A program made the translations under genes and the position numbers. Below the pieces are notes generated by a model. It made no database searches, was not told the DNA's origin, and saw nothing but the letters and a program-made list of their open reading frames with translations. A stretch of 64,000 bases of DNA from Tabrizicola piscis (GTDB taxonomy: Bacteria; Pseudomonadota; Alphaproteobacteria; Rhodobacterales; Rhodobacteraceae), in the NCBI RefSeq assembly GCF_003940805.1, contig NZ_CP034328.1, positions 1,718,001 through 1,782,000 of the forward strand. The letters are read 5' to 3'. How positions within the stretch are numbered: the stretch's first letter is position 1; each line of letters starts with the position of its first letter. Positions 34,092-41,894 of this stretch are shown here, in pieces.

Positions 34092-35855
34092 TTAGCCGGG
34101 CAGAACAAAGAACCAGTTCGCCCACAGAACCACCCCGGCCCCCAGGATCAGCGCAAGGTAGGGCAGCATCCCCGCCTTCCGCTCTCCCAACTCGCCATAG
34201 GGCAGACCCAGGTCCTCATAGGCCTCCTTCGGGAACTTGCCCTTGTCGACAACGTAGTGGCGGTACCAGAACACCGGGAAGATCAGCGCCGCGAAGACCA
34301 GCCCCGACCACAGCGCGTTCTCATAGCCCCAGACCTTGGCCCCGGCCCCCAGGAACAGCGCGTTCACAAAGGCCAGCACCGTGTTCAACCCGATCAACCA
34401 CGTCGGCGCTTTCCAAGGCCGCTCCATATGCGCGGAATCGATCCGGTGGATCCAGCCCGCGTTCAAGTTCAGGAAGTTGAACAGGATGTAGCCGACGTTG
34501 GAGATCGCCAGAACGTAGAAGTAGCCGCCGATGTCGGATGCCAGCGCCAGCAGGAACACGTTGAAGGCAAAGTCTGTCCACATCGCCCGACGCGGCGCGC
34601 CATGCTTGTTGACCGTGCCCAGGTATTTCGGCAGCCAGCCGTCCCGCGACCCCTGGTAAAGGGTCCGCGACGACCCCGCCATCGCTGTCATGATCGCAAG
34701 GAACAGCGCCATGATCATCAGGATGACGAAGATCTGCGTCACCACAGCACCGCCGCCCAGCATGTTGCCCAGTGCCTCACCAACGCCCGAGCCGTCGACG
34801 ATGCCGGACGCGAGCATCCCTTCCACGCCATAGACCCCCTGGAACGAGAACGGGATCAGGAAGAAGAACAGCATGCACAGAAGGCCCGAATAGAAGATCG
34901 CCCGAAACGTATCGGTCTTCGGGTCCTTCAACTCACGGGTATAGCAGACTGCGGTTTCAAAGCCGTAGGTCGACCAGGCCGCGATATAGAGACCGCCCAG
35001 AAACAGCGTCCAACCACCGATGTCCCATGTGCCGTCCACCCCCGAATAGGCGGCAGTGGGCGGCACCAGGTTCGTCACGTTCATCCAGTTGATCGAGCCG
35101 TTGAAGAGCGGCACCAGCCCCACCAGCAGCAGCGGGATCAGCACGATGATCGCCAGCCACTTCTGCGCGACGGCCGTGTTGGCGATGCCCCTTTCCTGAA
35201 TGAGCAGGATGATCAGCATCAGGACCACGCCCACCACGAAATAGGCGTTGAAATACAGCGTCCCAAGGCCAGGGATCACCAGTGTCCCCGCCTCCCAGGT
35301 GCGGAAGGCCGGGGTCAGCGCGGATACGCCATCGGCCGTTGCAACCGCCTGGATTGCATCGGTCACCGCCACTCCGGCATTGGCGGCCATGTAGTCGATC
35401 ACGCTCTGCGTCTCGGCGGTATAACTTGCGATATTCGCCGTCACCCAGTCGACGACCATCTGGCTTTCCGCCAGCGGTATCGGGAAAAGGGCATTCAGGA
35501 TATACCCCGCCGCGATGACGCAGCCCAGGCTCAGCACCGGCGACCAGGCGAACCAGTTGCACCAGACCGACAGGGGCGCGATCAGCTTGCCGTAGCGCAG
35601 CCAGGCCGTCGCGCCATAGACGGATGTGCCGCCCGACTTGTTGCCGAACATGCCCGCCATTTCGGCATAGGTGAAGCTTTGCAAAAACCCCATGATCATC
35701 GAGATCATCCAGACCGCAAACGCCAGTTTCCCGGTCGTCCCTGCAATCCCGCCAATCGAAAACAGCACCAGCGGCGGCACACCGGCGGCCACCCAGAAGG
35801 CGCCCTTCCAGCTAAGTGCCCGGACCATCTGGCCCGAACCAGTTTCAGTTGTCAT
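34092..35855 (-). CDS. APC family amino acid/amine permease
   Basis: A 587-residue inner-membrane carrier with about twelve helices. The first helix has FSIGGIAGTTG and the second FTYAEMAGMFGNKSGGTSVYG, the substrate-binding loop pattern of the amino acid-polyamine-organocation family. Long extracellular loops around 135-190 are unusual. It is transcribed alone between amt and dmmD, with an AGGAG ribosome site before ATG 35853-35855 and its own terminator. The context suggests uptake of a methylated amine or its glutamate adduct; this is inference. Confidence 0.85.
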   Translation of the reverse strand: MTTETGSGQMVRALSWKGAFWVAAGVPPLVLFSIGGIAGTTGKLAFAVWMISMIMGFLQSFTYAEMAGMFGNKSGGTSVYGATAWLRYGKLIAPLSVWCNWFAWSPVLSLGCVIAAGYILNALFPIPLAESQMVVDWVTANIASYTAETQSVIDYMAANAGVAVTDAIQAVATADGVSALTPAFRTWEAGTLVIPGLGTLYFNAYFVVGVVLMLIILLIQERGIANTAVAQKWLAIIVLIPLLLVGLVPLFNGSINWMNVTNLVPPTAAYSGVDGTWDIGGWTLFLGGLYIAAWSTYGFETAVCYTRELKDPKTDTFRAIFYSGLLCMLFFFLIPFSFQGVYGVEGMLASGIVDGSGVGEALGNMLGGGAVVTQIFVILMIMALFLAIMTAMAGSSRTLYQGSRDGWLPKYLGTVNKHGAPRRAMWTDFAFNVFLLALASDIGGYFYVLAISNVGYILFNFLNLNAGWIHRIDSAHMERPWKAPTWLIGLNTVLAFVNALFLGAGAKVWGYENALWSGLVFAALIFPVFWYRHYVVDKGKFPKEAYEDLGLPYGELGERKAGMLPYLALILGAGVVLWANWFFVLPG

Positions 35856-36137
35856 TCCCTCGCTCCTGTTGGATCTGCGGCTGGTGCGTTGCCCGGGCCT
35901 GCTGGCCCGCAGTTCAGCCCTGCCGTTTTTGGTGTTTCCCGCGGAAAGGTGCTGCCATGGCGCCGGGGCCCACTTCGCGAACGTCTCCTTTTGCCGCGTT
36001 GCTTCGCGCAAGGCCCGTCTGCAGGCAGCAGGGCCTCTGCTGCGAAATTAAGCACGGGCACGACGCTATGGCGAGGAAAATTTCATTCATGCGAAAATTT
36101 GTTTCTTAGAATGCAGGGCAAGGAAGACCGAATGCAA
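35856..36137 (-). promoter_or_regulatory. Leader/promoter region of the APC permease gene
   Basis: A non-coding stretch between the amt terminator and the APC permease. The part nearest the terminator (36050-36120) is strongly A/T-rich and carries GAAAATTT twice (36078-36085 and 36093-36100) with AAATTTGTTTCT at 36095-36106, nearly the same as the element upstream of amt. The gene-proximal part is ordinary GC-rich DNA. A promoter is expected here but no -35/-10 pair is convincing. Confidence 0.4.
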
Positions 36138-36165
36138 AAGGGCCCCGGCTTGCACCGGGGCCCTT
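36138..36165 (-). terminator. Rho-independent terminator of the amt operon
   Basis: Perfect 11-bp stem AAGGGCCCCGG (36138-36148) / CCGGGGCCCTT (36155-36165) with a 6-base loop, followed on the minus strand by a short T-run (CTTTTGCATT). It is 31 bases after the stop of the 53-residue gene. Confidence 0.88.
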
Positions 36166-36196
36166 GGCAAGGCCGATCTGGCCCATGGCCTGCGGC

Positions 36197-36358
36197 CTAT
36201 TTCGTCTTCTTGTAGGCCTTCATTTCGTGCATCGCGCCCAGAACCAGCGCGCCCACGCACAGGATCATCGACAGGAACAGCCAGACGGTCTCGCTGCCCA
36301 TGCCTGCATAATAGGCGCCTTCCACGGCGGCCCAGTCGGTGATTTCAGTTCCGATCAT
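36197..36358 (-). CDS. Small membrane protein downstream of amt (53 aa)
   Basis: A short gene encoding 53 residues: a hydrophilic N-terminus with acidic and aromatic residues (MIGTEITDWAAVEGAYY), one membrane helix (about 24-43, VWLFLSMILCVGALVLG) and a basic tail ending KAYKKTK. A strong AAAGGAGA ribosome site precedes ATG 36356-36358, 15 bases after amt, and a terminator follows, so it completes the amt transcript. No family is recognised. A regulatory or structural partner of the Amt protein is a reasonable guess. Confidence 0.75.
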   Translation of the reverse strand: MIGTEITDWAAVEGAYYAGMGSETVWLFLSMILCVGALVLGAMHEMKAYKKTK

Positions 36359-36373
36359 GCCAGTTCTCCTTTG

Positions 36374-37762
36374 TCATTCGGCGGGTGAGGTGGGCACGCG
36401 CGCGTCACCCAGAAGTTCGGGATAGGCGACGGCAGGAACCTTCGCCTTGTCCAGACCCATGATTTCCGCCTCACGCGGGGCGCGCAGCAGACCCATGACT
36501 TTCAACAGCAGTGACACGCCATAGCCGGGAATGAACCCAAGCGCCGCCATCACCAGCGCCCCCACGACCTGCCCGTACAGCGTGATCTGCGGCGCGCCCT
36601 CCGTCGTCAGCGCCGGATAGCCGCTGGCAAAGATGCCCACGGCCACAACGCCCCAGACCCCGACAACGCCATGCAGCGCCACGGCACCCACCGCATCGTC
36701 GATCCGCAGCCGTTCAACAAACCGCGCCACGATCGGCATGATCACCCCGCCGATCATCGCGATGACAAAAGCCATCGGCGGCCAGTACAGATCCAGCCCC
36801 GCCGCGACCGAGATGATCCCCCCCAGCGCGCCCGACATCATCCAGAACGGATCGCGCGTCATCACCCAGGATGAAATCGCCCCCCCGGCAAAGCCCATCA
36901 GGATGTTGAACGTCATCGCCGACAAAGTCACCGGCGTGCCATAGATCGTGGCGAAGATCCCCGAGCTCCACGACCAGGCCTCACCCGGGAAGATCACGCA
37001 GGCCATCAGGAACCCCCAGAAGCCGGCGATGATCAGCATCAGCCCCACCAGCGTCGCCGGCATGGAATGCCCCGGAATCGCGTTGGCACTGCCATCCGGG
37101 TTGAACTTGCCGATCCGCGCCCCAAGGTTGATCAGCACCCCCAGCGTGAAGAACCCGGCAATCGCGTGCACGACGCCCGATGCGCCAAAGTCGTGATAGC
37201 CCAGCGACGTCACCAGCCAGCCATCCGCATGCCAGCCCCAGGCTGCGCCAAGGATCCAGACGAAGCTGCCCAGCACGATCGCCAGAATCGTGAAGCCCAC
37301 GATCTTGATCCGCTCGATCAAACTGCCCGACATGATCGAGGCCGTGGTCGCCGCAAACATGGCAAACGCCCCGAAGAAGACGCCCGTCGCGCTGTCCGCC
37401 ACGCTTGGCCCCATGACCGACCCCGCCGGGTTGGCCGCGCCGACCGCGTAGTCATAGCCGGAGATTCCCGCAGGCCCGGCTGACATGGAAAAGCCAGTCG
37501 GAAAAGCCCAGTAGATGAACCAGCCCGCATAGTAGAACGTCGGAATGATGAAGGCGAAGGCCAAGATGTTCTTGATCCCCGAAGCCAGCGCATTCTTCGC
37601 CCGCGATGCCCCCATTTCATAGGACAGGAACCCTGCGTGGATCAGCACCATCAGCGGGATGGTCAGAAAATAGAATGTCTCGGCCGTGGTTCGGTTCAGC
37701 CCTGCGGTCGCCTCCTTGAGGCTGGCCAGTTCGGCCGCAAGCGCTGCGATCTGTTCTTCCAT
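36374..37762 (-). CDS. amt: Ammonium/methylammonium transporter (Amt family)
   Basis: A 462-residue Amt/MEP/Rh channel with about eleven helices. Typical stretches are GASRAKNAL, GVVHAIAGFFTLGVLI (pore His region) and AVALHGVVGVWGVVAVGIFA (second pore His). Instead of a signal peptide it begins with about 23 residues showing a heptad pattern (EEQIAALAAELASLKEAT). ATG 37760-37762 is preferred to 37771 because AGGGG is at workable distance only for the former. Located between tmm and the APC permease, it probably imports methylated amines or recaptures ammonium. Confidence 0.9.
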   Translation of the reverse strand: MEEQIAALAAELASLKEATAGLNRTTAETFYFLTIPLMVLIHAGFLSYEMGASRAKNALASGIKNILAFAFIIPTFYYAGWFIYWAFPTGFSMSAGPAGISGYDYAVGAANPAGSVMGPSVADSATGVFFGAFAMFAATTASIMSGSLIERIKIVGFTILAIVLGSFVWILGAAWGWHADGWLVTSLGYHDFGASGVVHAIAGFFTLGVLINLGARIGKFNPDGSANAIPGHSMPATLVGLMLIIAGFWGFLMACVIFPGEAWSWSSGIFATIYGTPVTLSAMTFNILMGFAGGAISSWVMTRDPFWMMSGALGGIISVAAGLDLYWPPMAFVIAMIGGVIMPIVARFVERLRIDDAVGAVALHGVVGVWGVVAVGIFASGYPALTTEGAPQITLYGQVVGALVMAALGFIPGYGVSLLLKVMGLLRAPREAEIMGLDKAKVPAVAYPELLGDARVPTSPAE

Positions 37763-37867
37763 GTCTCCCATCCCCTGTTGCGTCTGCCCCCTGTCAGTCC
37801 GGGCGGCTTATCGGACGATTTAACCATGGGGTGCCAACGGCCCGGCGCGGGAATCTTCATGACTGGC

Positions 37868-37879
37868 AAATTTGTTTCC
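37868..37879. promoter_or_regulatory. AAAnTTGTTnC-like element upstream of amt
   Basis: AAATTTGTTTCC, about 105 bases upstream of the amt start. Eleven bases are identical to the element upstream of the APC permease (36095-36105). Similar sequences sit before tdm, dmmD, mgsA and the XRE regulator. A common regulator-binding site is inferred only. Confidence 0.4.
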
Positions 37880-37931
37880 GCTCGGGCCAAACCGCCTCCG
37901 CGAAACTGCCAATAAAGGAACAGACCAGCCG

Positions 37932-37987
37932 CATTTTGCCCAATACTTGGGCAAAATGACAAAGGCCCCGCAGCAGCGAGGCCTTTG
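37932..37987 (-). terminator. Tandem hairpins after tmm
   Basis: Two hairpins follow the tmm stop on the minus strand. The first is CAAAGGCC (37960-37967) / GGCCTTTG (37980-37987). The second, immediately beyond, is a perfect 12-bp stem CATTTTGCCCAA (37932-37943) / TTGGGCAAAATG (37947-37958) with a 3-base loop. Short T-runs flank both. Together they should end tmm transcripts and isolate the amt promoter. Confidence 0.82.
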
Positions 37988-38008
37988 CACAAACCCGACC
38001 GGATCGGG

Positions 38009-39352
38009 TCAGTTCTTCAGATAGCTTTCCATCGAATCTTCCAGCGCATCCTTCCACGGCGTGTGGTGCACAGGTGCCATCGTCCCGGTGATGACCGACT
38101 TGTAGGCGTTGTTCCGGAAGCCCATGATGTCGATCTTCTTGTGGTCTTTCCACTCGAAGAACGCCTCGCAGGCGCCATCCACGTCGAAAGCCGGATAATC
38201 CGTCTCGGCGATCAGTTCCTTCACATAGTCGCCCTGATAGTGGATCGCGTCATGTGCGTCCTGACCGGCATCCTCATGCGCCACGCGGTCGGCCACGTCC
38301 TTTTCCAGCACGGCCTTGTCGGTCGGAATCGCGATCCGGCCCATGATCGCATCGCGCACCCACCAGGCCTGCGCGTCGAACATGTTGAAGGTGAACCACT
38401 GGTCCTGCATCCCAAGATAGAACAGCTTGGGGTTCTTGACCCAGGCCACACCCTTGTACAGATCCGCCGTCGCCAGCCGGTTCGCCGTCTTCAGCCGCAG
38501 GTCATCGGGCAGGAAGGGGAAGTGGTGCTTGTACCCCGTGCACAGGATGATCGCGTCCACCTTCTTGGATGTCCCGTCCGCGAAATAGGCGGTGGTCTCG
38601 TCGACCCGCTCCAGCTTGGGAACTTCTTTCCAGTTTTCGGGCCATTTGAACCCCATCGGCGCGTTGCGATAGGCCACCGTCACCGACTTCGCGCCATATT
38701 TCCAGCACTGGCTGCCCACATCCTCGGCCGAATAGCTGGAGCCGAGCAGAAGCAGGTCCTTGCCCGTGAACTCCCGCGCGTCGCGGAAGTCATGCGCATG
38801 CAGGACGCGACCGTTGAACTTGTCGAAGCCGGGGTATTCCGGCACGTTCGGCACCGAGAAGTGACCGCTGGCCACTACCACGTTGTCGAACTCCTCGTCA
38901 TACATCCGGTCATTCTTCAGATCATGTGCCGTGACGGTGAAGGTGCCCTTGTCTTCGTTGTACTTGACCATGCGGATCGTGGTCGAAAACCGGATCCAGT
39001 CCCGCACCCCGGCCTTTTTCACCCGGCCTTCGATATAGTCGAACAGCACGGCCCGCGGCGGATAGCTGGCGATCTGCTTGCCGAAATGCTCCTCGAAGGA
39101 ATAGTCCGCAAACTCCAGCCCTTCCTTTGGGCCGTTCGACCACAGATAGCGGTACATGCTGCAGTGCACCGGCTCGCCATGCTCATCCAGCCCCGTGCGC
39201 CAAGTGTAATTCCACAGGCCACCCCAGTTCGACTGCTTTTCAAAGCAGACCACCTCAGGGATATCGGCGCCCTTCGCCTTGGCCGACTGGAACGCGCGCA
39301 GCTGCGCAAGGCCCGATGGCCCCGCCCCGATCACGGCAACTCTCTTCTTCAT
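38009..39352 (-). CDS. tmm: Trimethylamine monooxygenase (class B flavin monooxygenase)
   Basis: Oxidises trimethylamine to TMAO with FAD, NADPH and O2. The 447 residues show the FAD site GAGPSG (9-14), the flavin-monooxygenase fingerprint [11 protein letters not shown] (179-189), the NADPH motif GSSYSAED (204-211) and CTGY (271-274). Y207 sits where the catalytic-loop tyrosine of the characterised Roseovarius enzyme lies, as I recall it. It is transcribed alone with its own promoter and terminators. Trimethylamine is the expected substrate because every downstream enzyme is encoded nearby. Confidence 0.93.
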   Translation of the reverse strand: MKKRVAVIGAGPSGLAQLRAFQSAKAKGADIPEVVCFEKQSNWGGLWNYTWRTGLDEHGEPVHCSMYRYLWSNGPKEGLEFADYSFEEHFGKQIASYPPRAVLFDYIEGRVKKAGVRDWIRFSTTIRMVKYNEDKGTFTVTAHDLKNDRMYDEEFDNVVVASGHFSVPNVPEYPGFDKFNGRVLHAHDFRDAREFTGKDLLLLGSSYSAEDVGSQCWKYGAKSVTVAYRNAPMGFKWPENWKEVPKLERVDETTAYFADGTSKKVDAIILCTGYKHHFPFLPDDLRLKTANRLATADLYKGVAWVKNPKLFYLGMQDQWFTFNMFDAQAWWVRDAIMGRIAIPTDKAVLEKDVADRVAHEDAGQDAHDAIHYQGDYVKELIAETDYPAFDVDGACEAFFEWKDHKKIDIMGFRNNAYKSVITGTMAPVHHTPWKDALEDSMESYLKN

Positions 39353-39410
39353 CTGAACCTCCGGTGCTGGCTTGTCTTCTGACGCTTGTCCGCGCCTTCT
39401 CTGGGTTGAA

Positions 39411-39439
39411 ACCTAGAAGCAGAGTTGCGCCTGTGTCAA
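39411..39439 (-). promoter_or_regulatory. Candidate sigma-70 promoter of tmm
   Basis: On the minus strand a perfect -35 box TTGACA (39434-39439) is followed after 17 bases by CTAGGT (39411-39416), a weak -10. The region directly upstream has GTTATGTTTACC (39454-39465), a loose match to the AAAnTTGTTnC element. A weak -10 with an upstream site suits activator-dependent expression. Confidence 0.5.
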
Positions 39440-39533
39440 ATCTTCTTCCTGTAGGTAAACATAACTTGGCCCCAAGGGATTGCGCCCCCGGGGCCGACTC
39501 ACAACCTCGGCACGAAACTTGGCAGATCACTCG

Positions 39534-39947
39534 CTATCGGGCAACTGTAACAGAACAGCCTGCTTGCCCGGCGACTTCCGCCGCGACAGACCCAAGCACA
39601 AGCCGCTTCAGGCCGCGCTTGTCGCCTGTGCCCATCACGATCTGGTCGGCGCCGATCTCTTCGGCATAGGCGATGATCGCGGGGGCCGCTGTACTGGACA
39701 CCAGCTCTGCGGTCGCCACATCCGTGGCCCCCGCCGCAATGGCAGCCGCTTCAGCCTTGGCCAGCAGTCCCGCGGCCTCGTCCTCGGTCCACAGCTTGAT
39801 CGTGGGGCCGCGCGCCCCGCCCACCGCCAGATTGATGGCGCAGATCGTCAGATGCGCCCCCTTCAGCCGCGCCAGATTGGCCGCCAGAGCCAACCCTTTA
39901 GCCGCATGCTCGCTTCCATCCACCGGGCATAGAATGATCGTCGTCAT
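39534..39947 (-). CDS. Universal stress protein (UspA family)
   Basis: A 137-residue single-domain Usp. It opens TTIILCPVDGSEHAAKGL and has the ATP-binding loop pattern G-x2-G-x9-G(S/T) as GTGDKRGLKRLVLGSVA near the end. ATG 39945-39947 is preceded by GGAGGA. It lies between tmm and the cupin gene, is transcribed toward tmm, and could be read into it through a 181-base gap that has its own promoter. Role in amine metabolism is not evident. Confidence 0.87.
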   Translation of the reverse strand: MTTIILCPVDGSEHAAKGLALAANLARLKGAHLTICAINLAVGGARGPTIKLWTEDEAAGLLAKAEAAAIAAGATDVATAELVSSTAAPAIIAYAEEIGADQIVMGTGDKRGLKRLVLGSVAAEVAGQAGCSVTVAR

Positions 39948-40058
39948 AAGCCGTCCTCCATGCTCCATTGACTTGCCAGTCAGAATGGCACGAAACTTGG
40001 CCAACTGCCTTGACCTGCATCAAGACACCGACTCTGCGCTGGCAAATAGGGGGCCTGC

Positions 40059-40421
40059 ATGAAACCGATCGACCCGAACGACCGCCGCGTTGCGAACATT
40101 CACGAAGCGTCATTCACGCCTTTCGTTTATCCGGATGGGGTTTCGCTGGGCGATGCCATCCTGCAACTGGATGACAGCCAGACGCTTGGCACCGGCTTCC
40201 ACGTCTACCGCATGCCCCCCGGCATGCGCACGCGCGGCCATCGTCACAACGGCCACGAACAATTCCTGATCCTGGAAGGCGAATTGCACGAAAGCGACGG
40301 CACGATCTTCCGGGCCGGCGATCTGGTGTTTTACCGCGACGGGACGGAACACAACTCGTTCACGCCGAACGGCTGTTTGCTGGCCGTGCACATCGTGGCC
40401 GAAGAAACCCCTGTGGAATGA
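40059..40421 (+). CDS. Cupin domain-containing protein
   Basis: A 120-residue single cupin. Motif 1 reads RGHRHNGHEQFLILEGEL (metal ligands in HxH and E), motif 2 GDLVFYRDGTEHNSF. It may be an isomerase, dioxygenase or small sensor. It is the only plus-strand gene among the mgs, usp and tmm units, facing gmaS, so it is separately transcribed. A link with methylamine use is positional only. Confidence 0.8.
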   Translation: MKPIDPNDRRVANIHEASFTPFVYPDGVSLGDAILQLDDSQTLGTGFHVYRMPPGMRTRGHRHNGHEQFLILEGELHESDGTIFRAGDLVFYRDGTEHNSFTPNGCLLAVHIVAEETPVE

Positions 40422-40429
40422 CCAGCTCC

Positions 40430-40551
40430 ACGATTTTTTGCAGAAAAATCGTATCGGGCGTCAACCGGGCGAAAGATTAACGCCCGGTAAAAGCCGACAC
40501 CCAACCCTTTGAAATCATGTGTGTCCCATGCCTGTCCCGGCAAGGGACACA
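40430..40551. terminator. Three hairpins between convergent cupin and gmaS genes
   Basis: The 133-base gap holds ACGATTTTT (40430-40438) / AAAAATCGT (40444-40452), ACCGGGCG (40464-40471) / CGCCCGGT (40481-40488) and TGTGTCCC (40520-40527) / GGGACACA (40544-40551). Their position between two converging stop codons points to transcription termination in both directions, though clear U-tracts are lacking. Confidence 0.6.
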
Positions 40552-40554
40552 AGG

Positions 40555-41862
40555 TCAGACATCAAAGGTCGTCTGCGTTTCCCAGGCCGAGAAGTGCGAA
40601 CAATAATCGTTCCACTCCTTGTGCTTCAGCTTCAGATACGCGGCCGAGAATTCCTCACCCATCATCGACTTGAGCGTCTTGTCCTTGTCATACTCGCGCA
40701 GCGCGTCCAGCAGGTTCAGCGGCAGCTTCGGCGCGTTCTTTACCGTATGGCCCATCTGATACATGTCAATGTCATGGCGCTTGCCCGGATCAGCCTTGGT
40801 CCGCACGCCGTCCAGACCCGCAGCAAGGATCACGGCCTGCATCAGATAAGGGTTCGCCGCCCCATCCGGCAGCCGCAGTTCAAACCGCCCCGGCCCCGGC
40901 ACGCGGACCATGTGGGTCCGGTTGTTGCCCGTCCAGGTCACCGTATTGGGGGCCCATGTGGCACCGCTGGTCGTGCGCGGCGCGTTGATCCGCTTGTAGC
41001 TGTTCACCGTCGGGTTGGTGATCGCCGCAAGAGCCGAGGCGTGCTTCATGATCCCGCCAAGGAACGTCCGGCCCTGATCTGACAGGCCCAGCTCCTTCGA
41101 TTTGTCTGCAAAGGCATTGGTCTTGCCGTCCACCGACCAGACCGAGATATGCGCGTGGCACCCCGACCCCGTCAGCCCCTTGAACGGCTTCGGCATGAAG
41201 GTCGCGCGGAAGCCGTGTTTTTCGGCCACCGACTTGACCATGAACTTGAAGAAGCTGTGCTTGTCGGCGGTCTGCAACACGTCGTCATACTTCCAGTTCA
41301 TCTCGAATTGGCCGATCGCGTCCTCGTGGTCGTTCTGATAGGCCTCCCAGCCCATTTCCAGCATGTAATCGCAAATCTCGCTGATCACGTCATAGCGCCG
41401 CATGATCGCCTGCTGGTCATAGCAGGGCTTTTCGGCGGTGTCGTAGATGTCGGACGGGCCAGTGCCATCGGCGTTCAGGATGAAGAACTCCGGCTCTACC
41501 CCGGTCTTGACGCGGAGGCCGTCCTTGGCGGCTTCGGCCACCAGCCGCTCCAGCACGTTGCGCGGCGCCTGATCGACCAGCTTTTCTTCCATCGTCGCCC
41601 GTGCCGCGACCCAGGCCACGTCCTTTTTCCACGGCAACTGGATCGCCGAGGACGGGTCGGGCACCGCCATTAGGTCCGGATGGGCGGGCGTGAGGTCAAG
41701 CCAGGTTGCAAAGCCTGCAAACCCGGCCCCTTCCACGGCCATGTCGTTGATCGCCTGCGTCGGAACCAGTTTCGCCCGCTGCGACCCGAACAGGTCGGTG
41801 TAGGAGATCATGAAATACTTGACGCCCTTTTCCTTGGCCCATTTGGCAAGGTCTTTCGCCAT
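40555..41862 (-). CDS. gmaS: Gamma-glutamylmethylamide synthetase
   Basis: Ligates methylamine to glutamate with ATP, the first step of indirect methylamine oxidation. The 435-residue protein is glutamine-synthetase-like (type III/GMAS): GVEPEFF with E123/E125, DHEDAIGQFEMNW, GSGCHAHIS and PGPGRFELRLPDGAANPYL, split at residues 328-346, carrying the nucleotide and glutamate sites. It is 32 bases after mgsC on the same strand, closing an mgsABC-gmaS operon. A housekeeping glutamine synthetase is unlikely given the context. Confidence 0.92.
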   Translation of the reverse strand: MAKDLAKWAKEKGVKYFMISYTDLFGSQRAKLVPTQAINDMAVEGAGFAGFATWLDLTPAHPDLMAVPDPSSAIQLPWKKDVAWVAARATMEEKLVDQAPRNVLERLVAEAAKDGLRVKTGVEPEFFILNADGTGPSDIYDTAEKPCYDQQAIMRRYDVISEICDYMLEMGWEAYQNDHEDAIGQFEMNWKYDDVLQTADKHSFFKFMVKSVAEKHGFRATFMPKPFKGLTGSGCHAHISVWSVDGKTNAFADKSKELGLSDQGRTFLGGIMKHASALAAITNPTVNSYKRINAPRTTSGATWAPNTVTWTGNNRTHMVRVPGPGRFELRLPDGAANPYLMQAVILAAGLDGVRTKADPGKRHDIDMYQMGHTVKNAPKLPLNLLDALREYDKDKTLKSMMGEEFSAAYLKLKHKEWNDYCSHFSAWETQTTFDV

Positions 41863-41894
41863 TTTGTAACTCCCCGTCCCTTATCGTTTTTATG

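Noticed and set aside
33918..36215. Open frame of over 760 codons antisense to the APC permease
   Set aside because: Low-complexity Arg/His/Gln-rich translation, no ribosome site, and the opposite strand encodes a well-formed carrier with a terminator.
37800..37850. Sigma-54-like sequence upstream of amt (TTGGCACCCCATGGTTAA on the minus strand)
   Set aside because: The -24 half is good but the -12 GC is absent (GGTT), so it does not meet the consensus.
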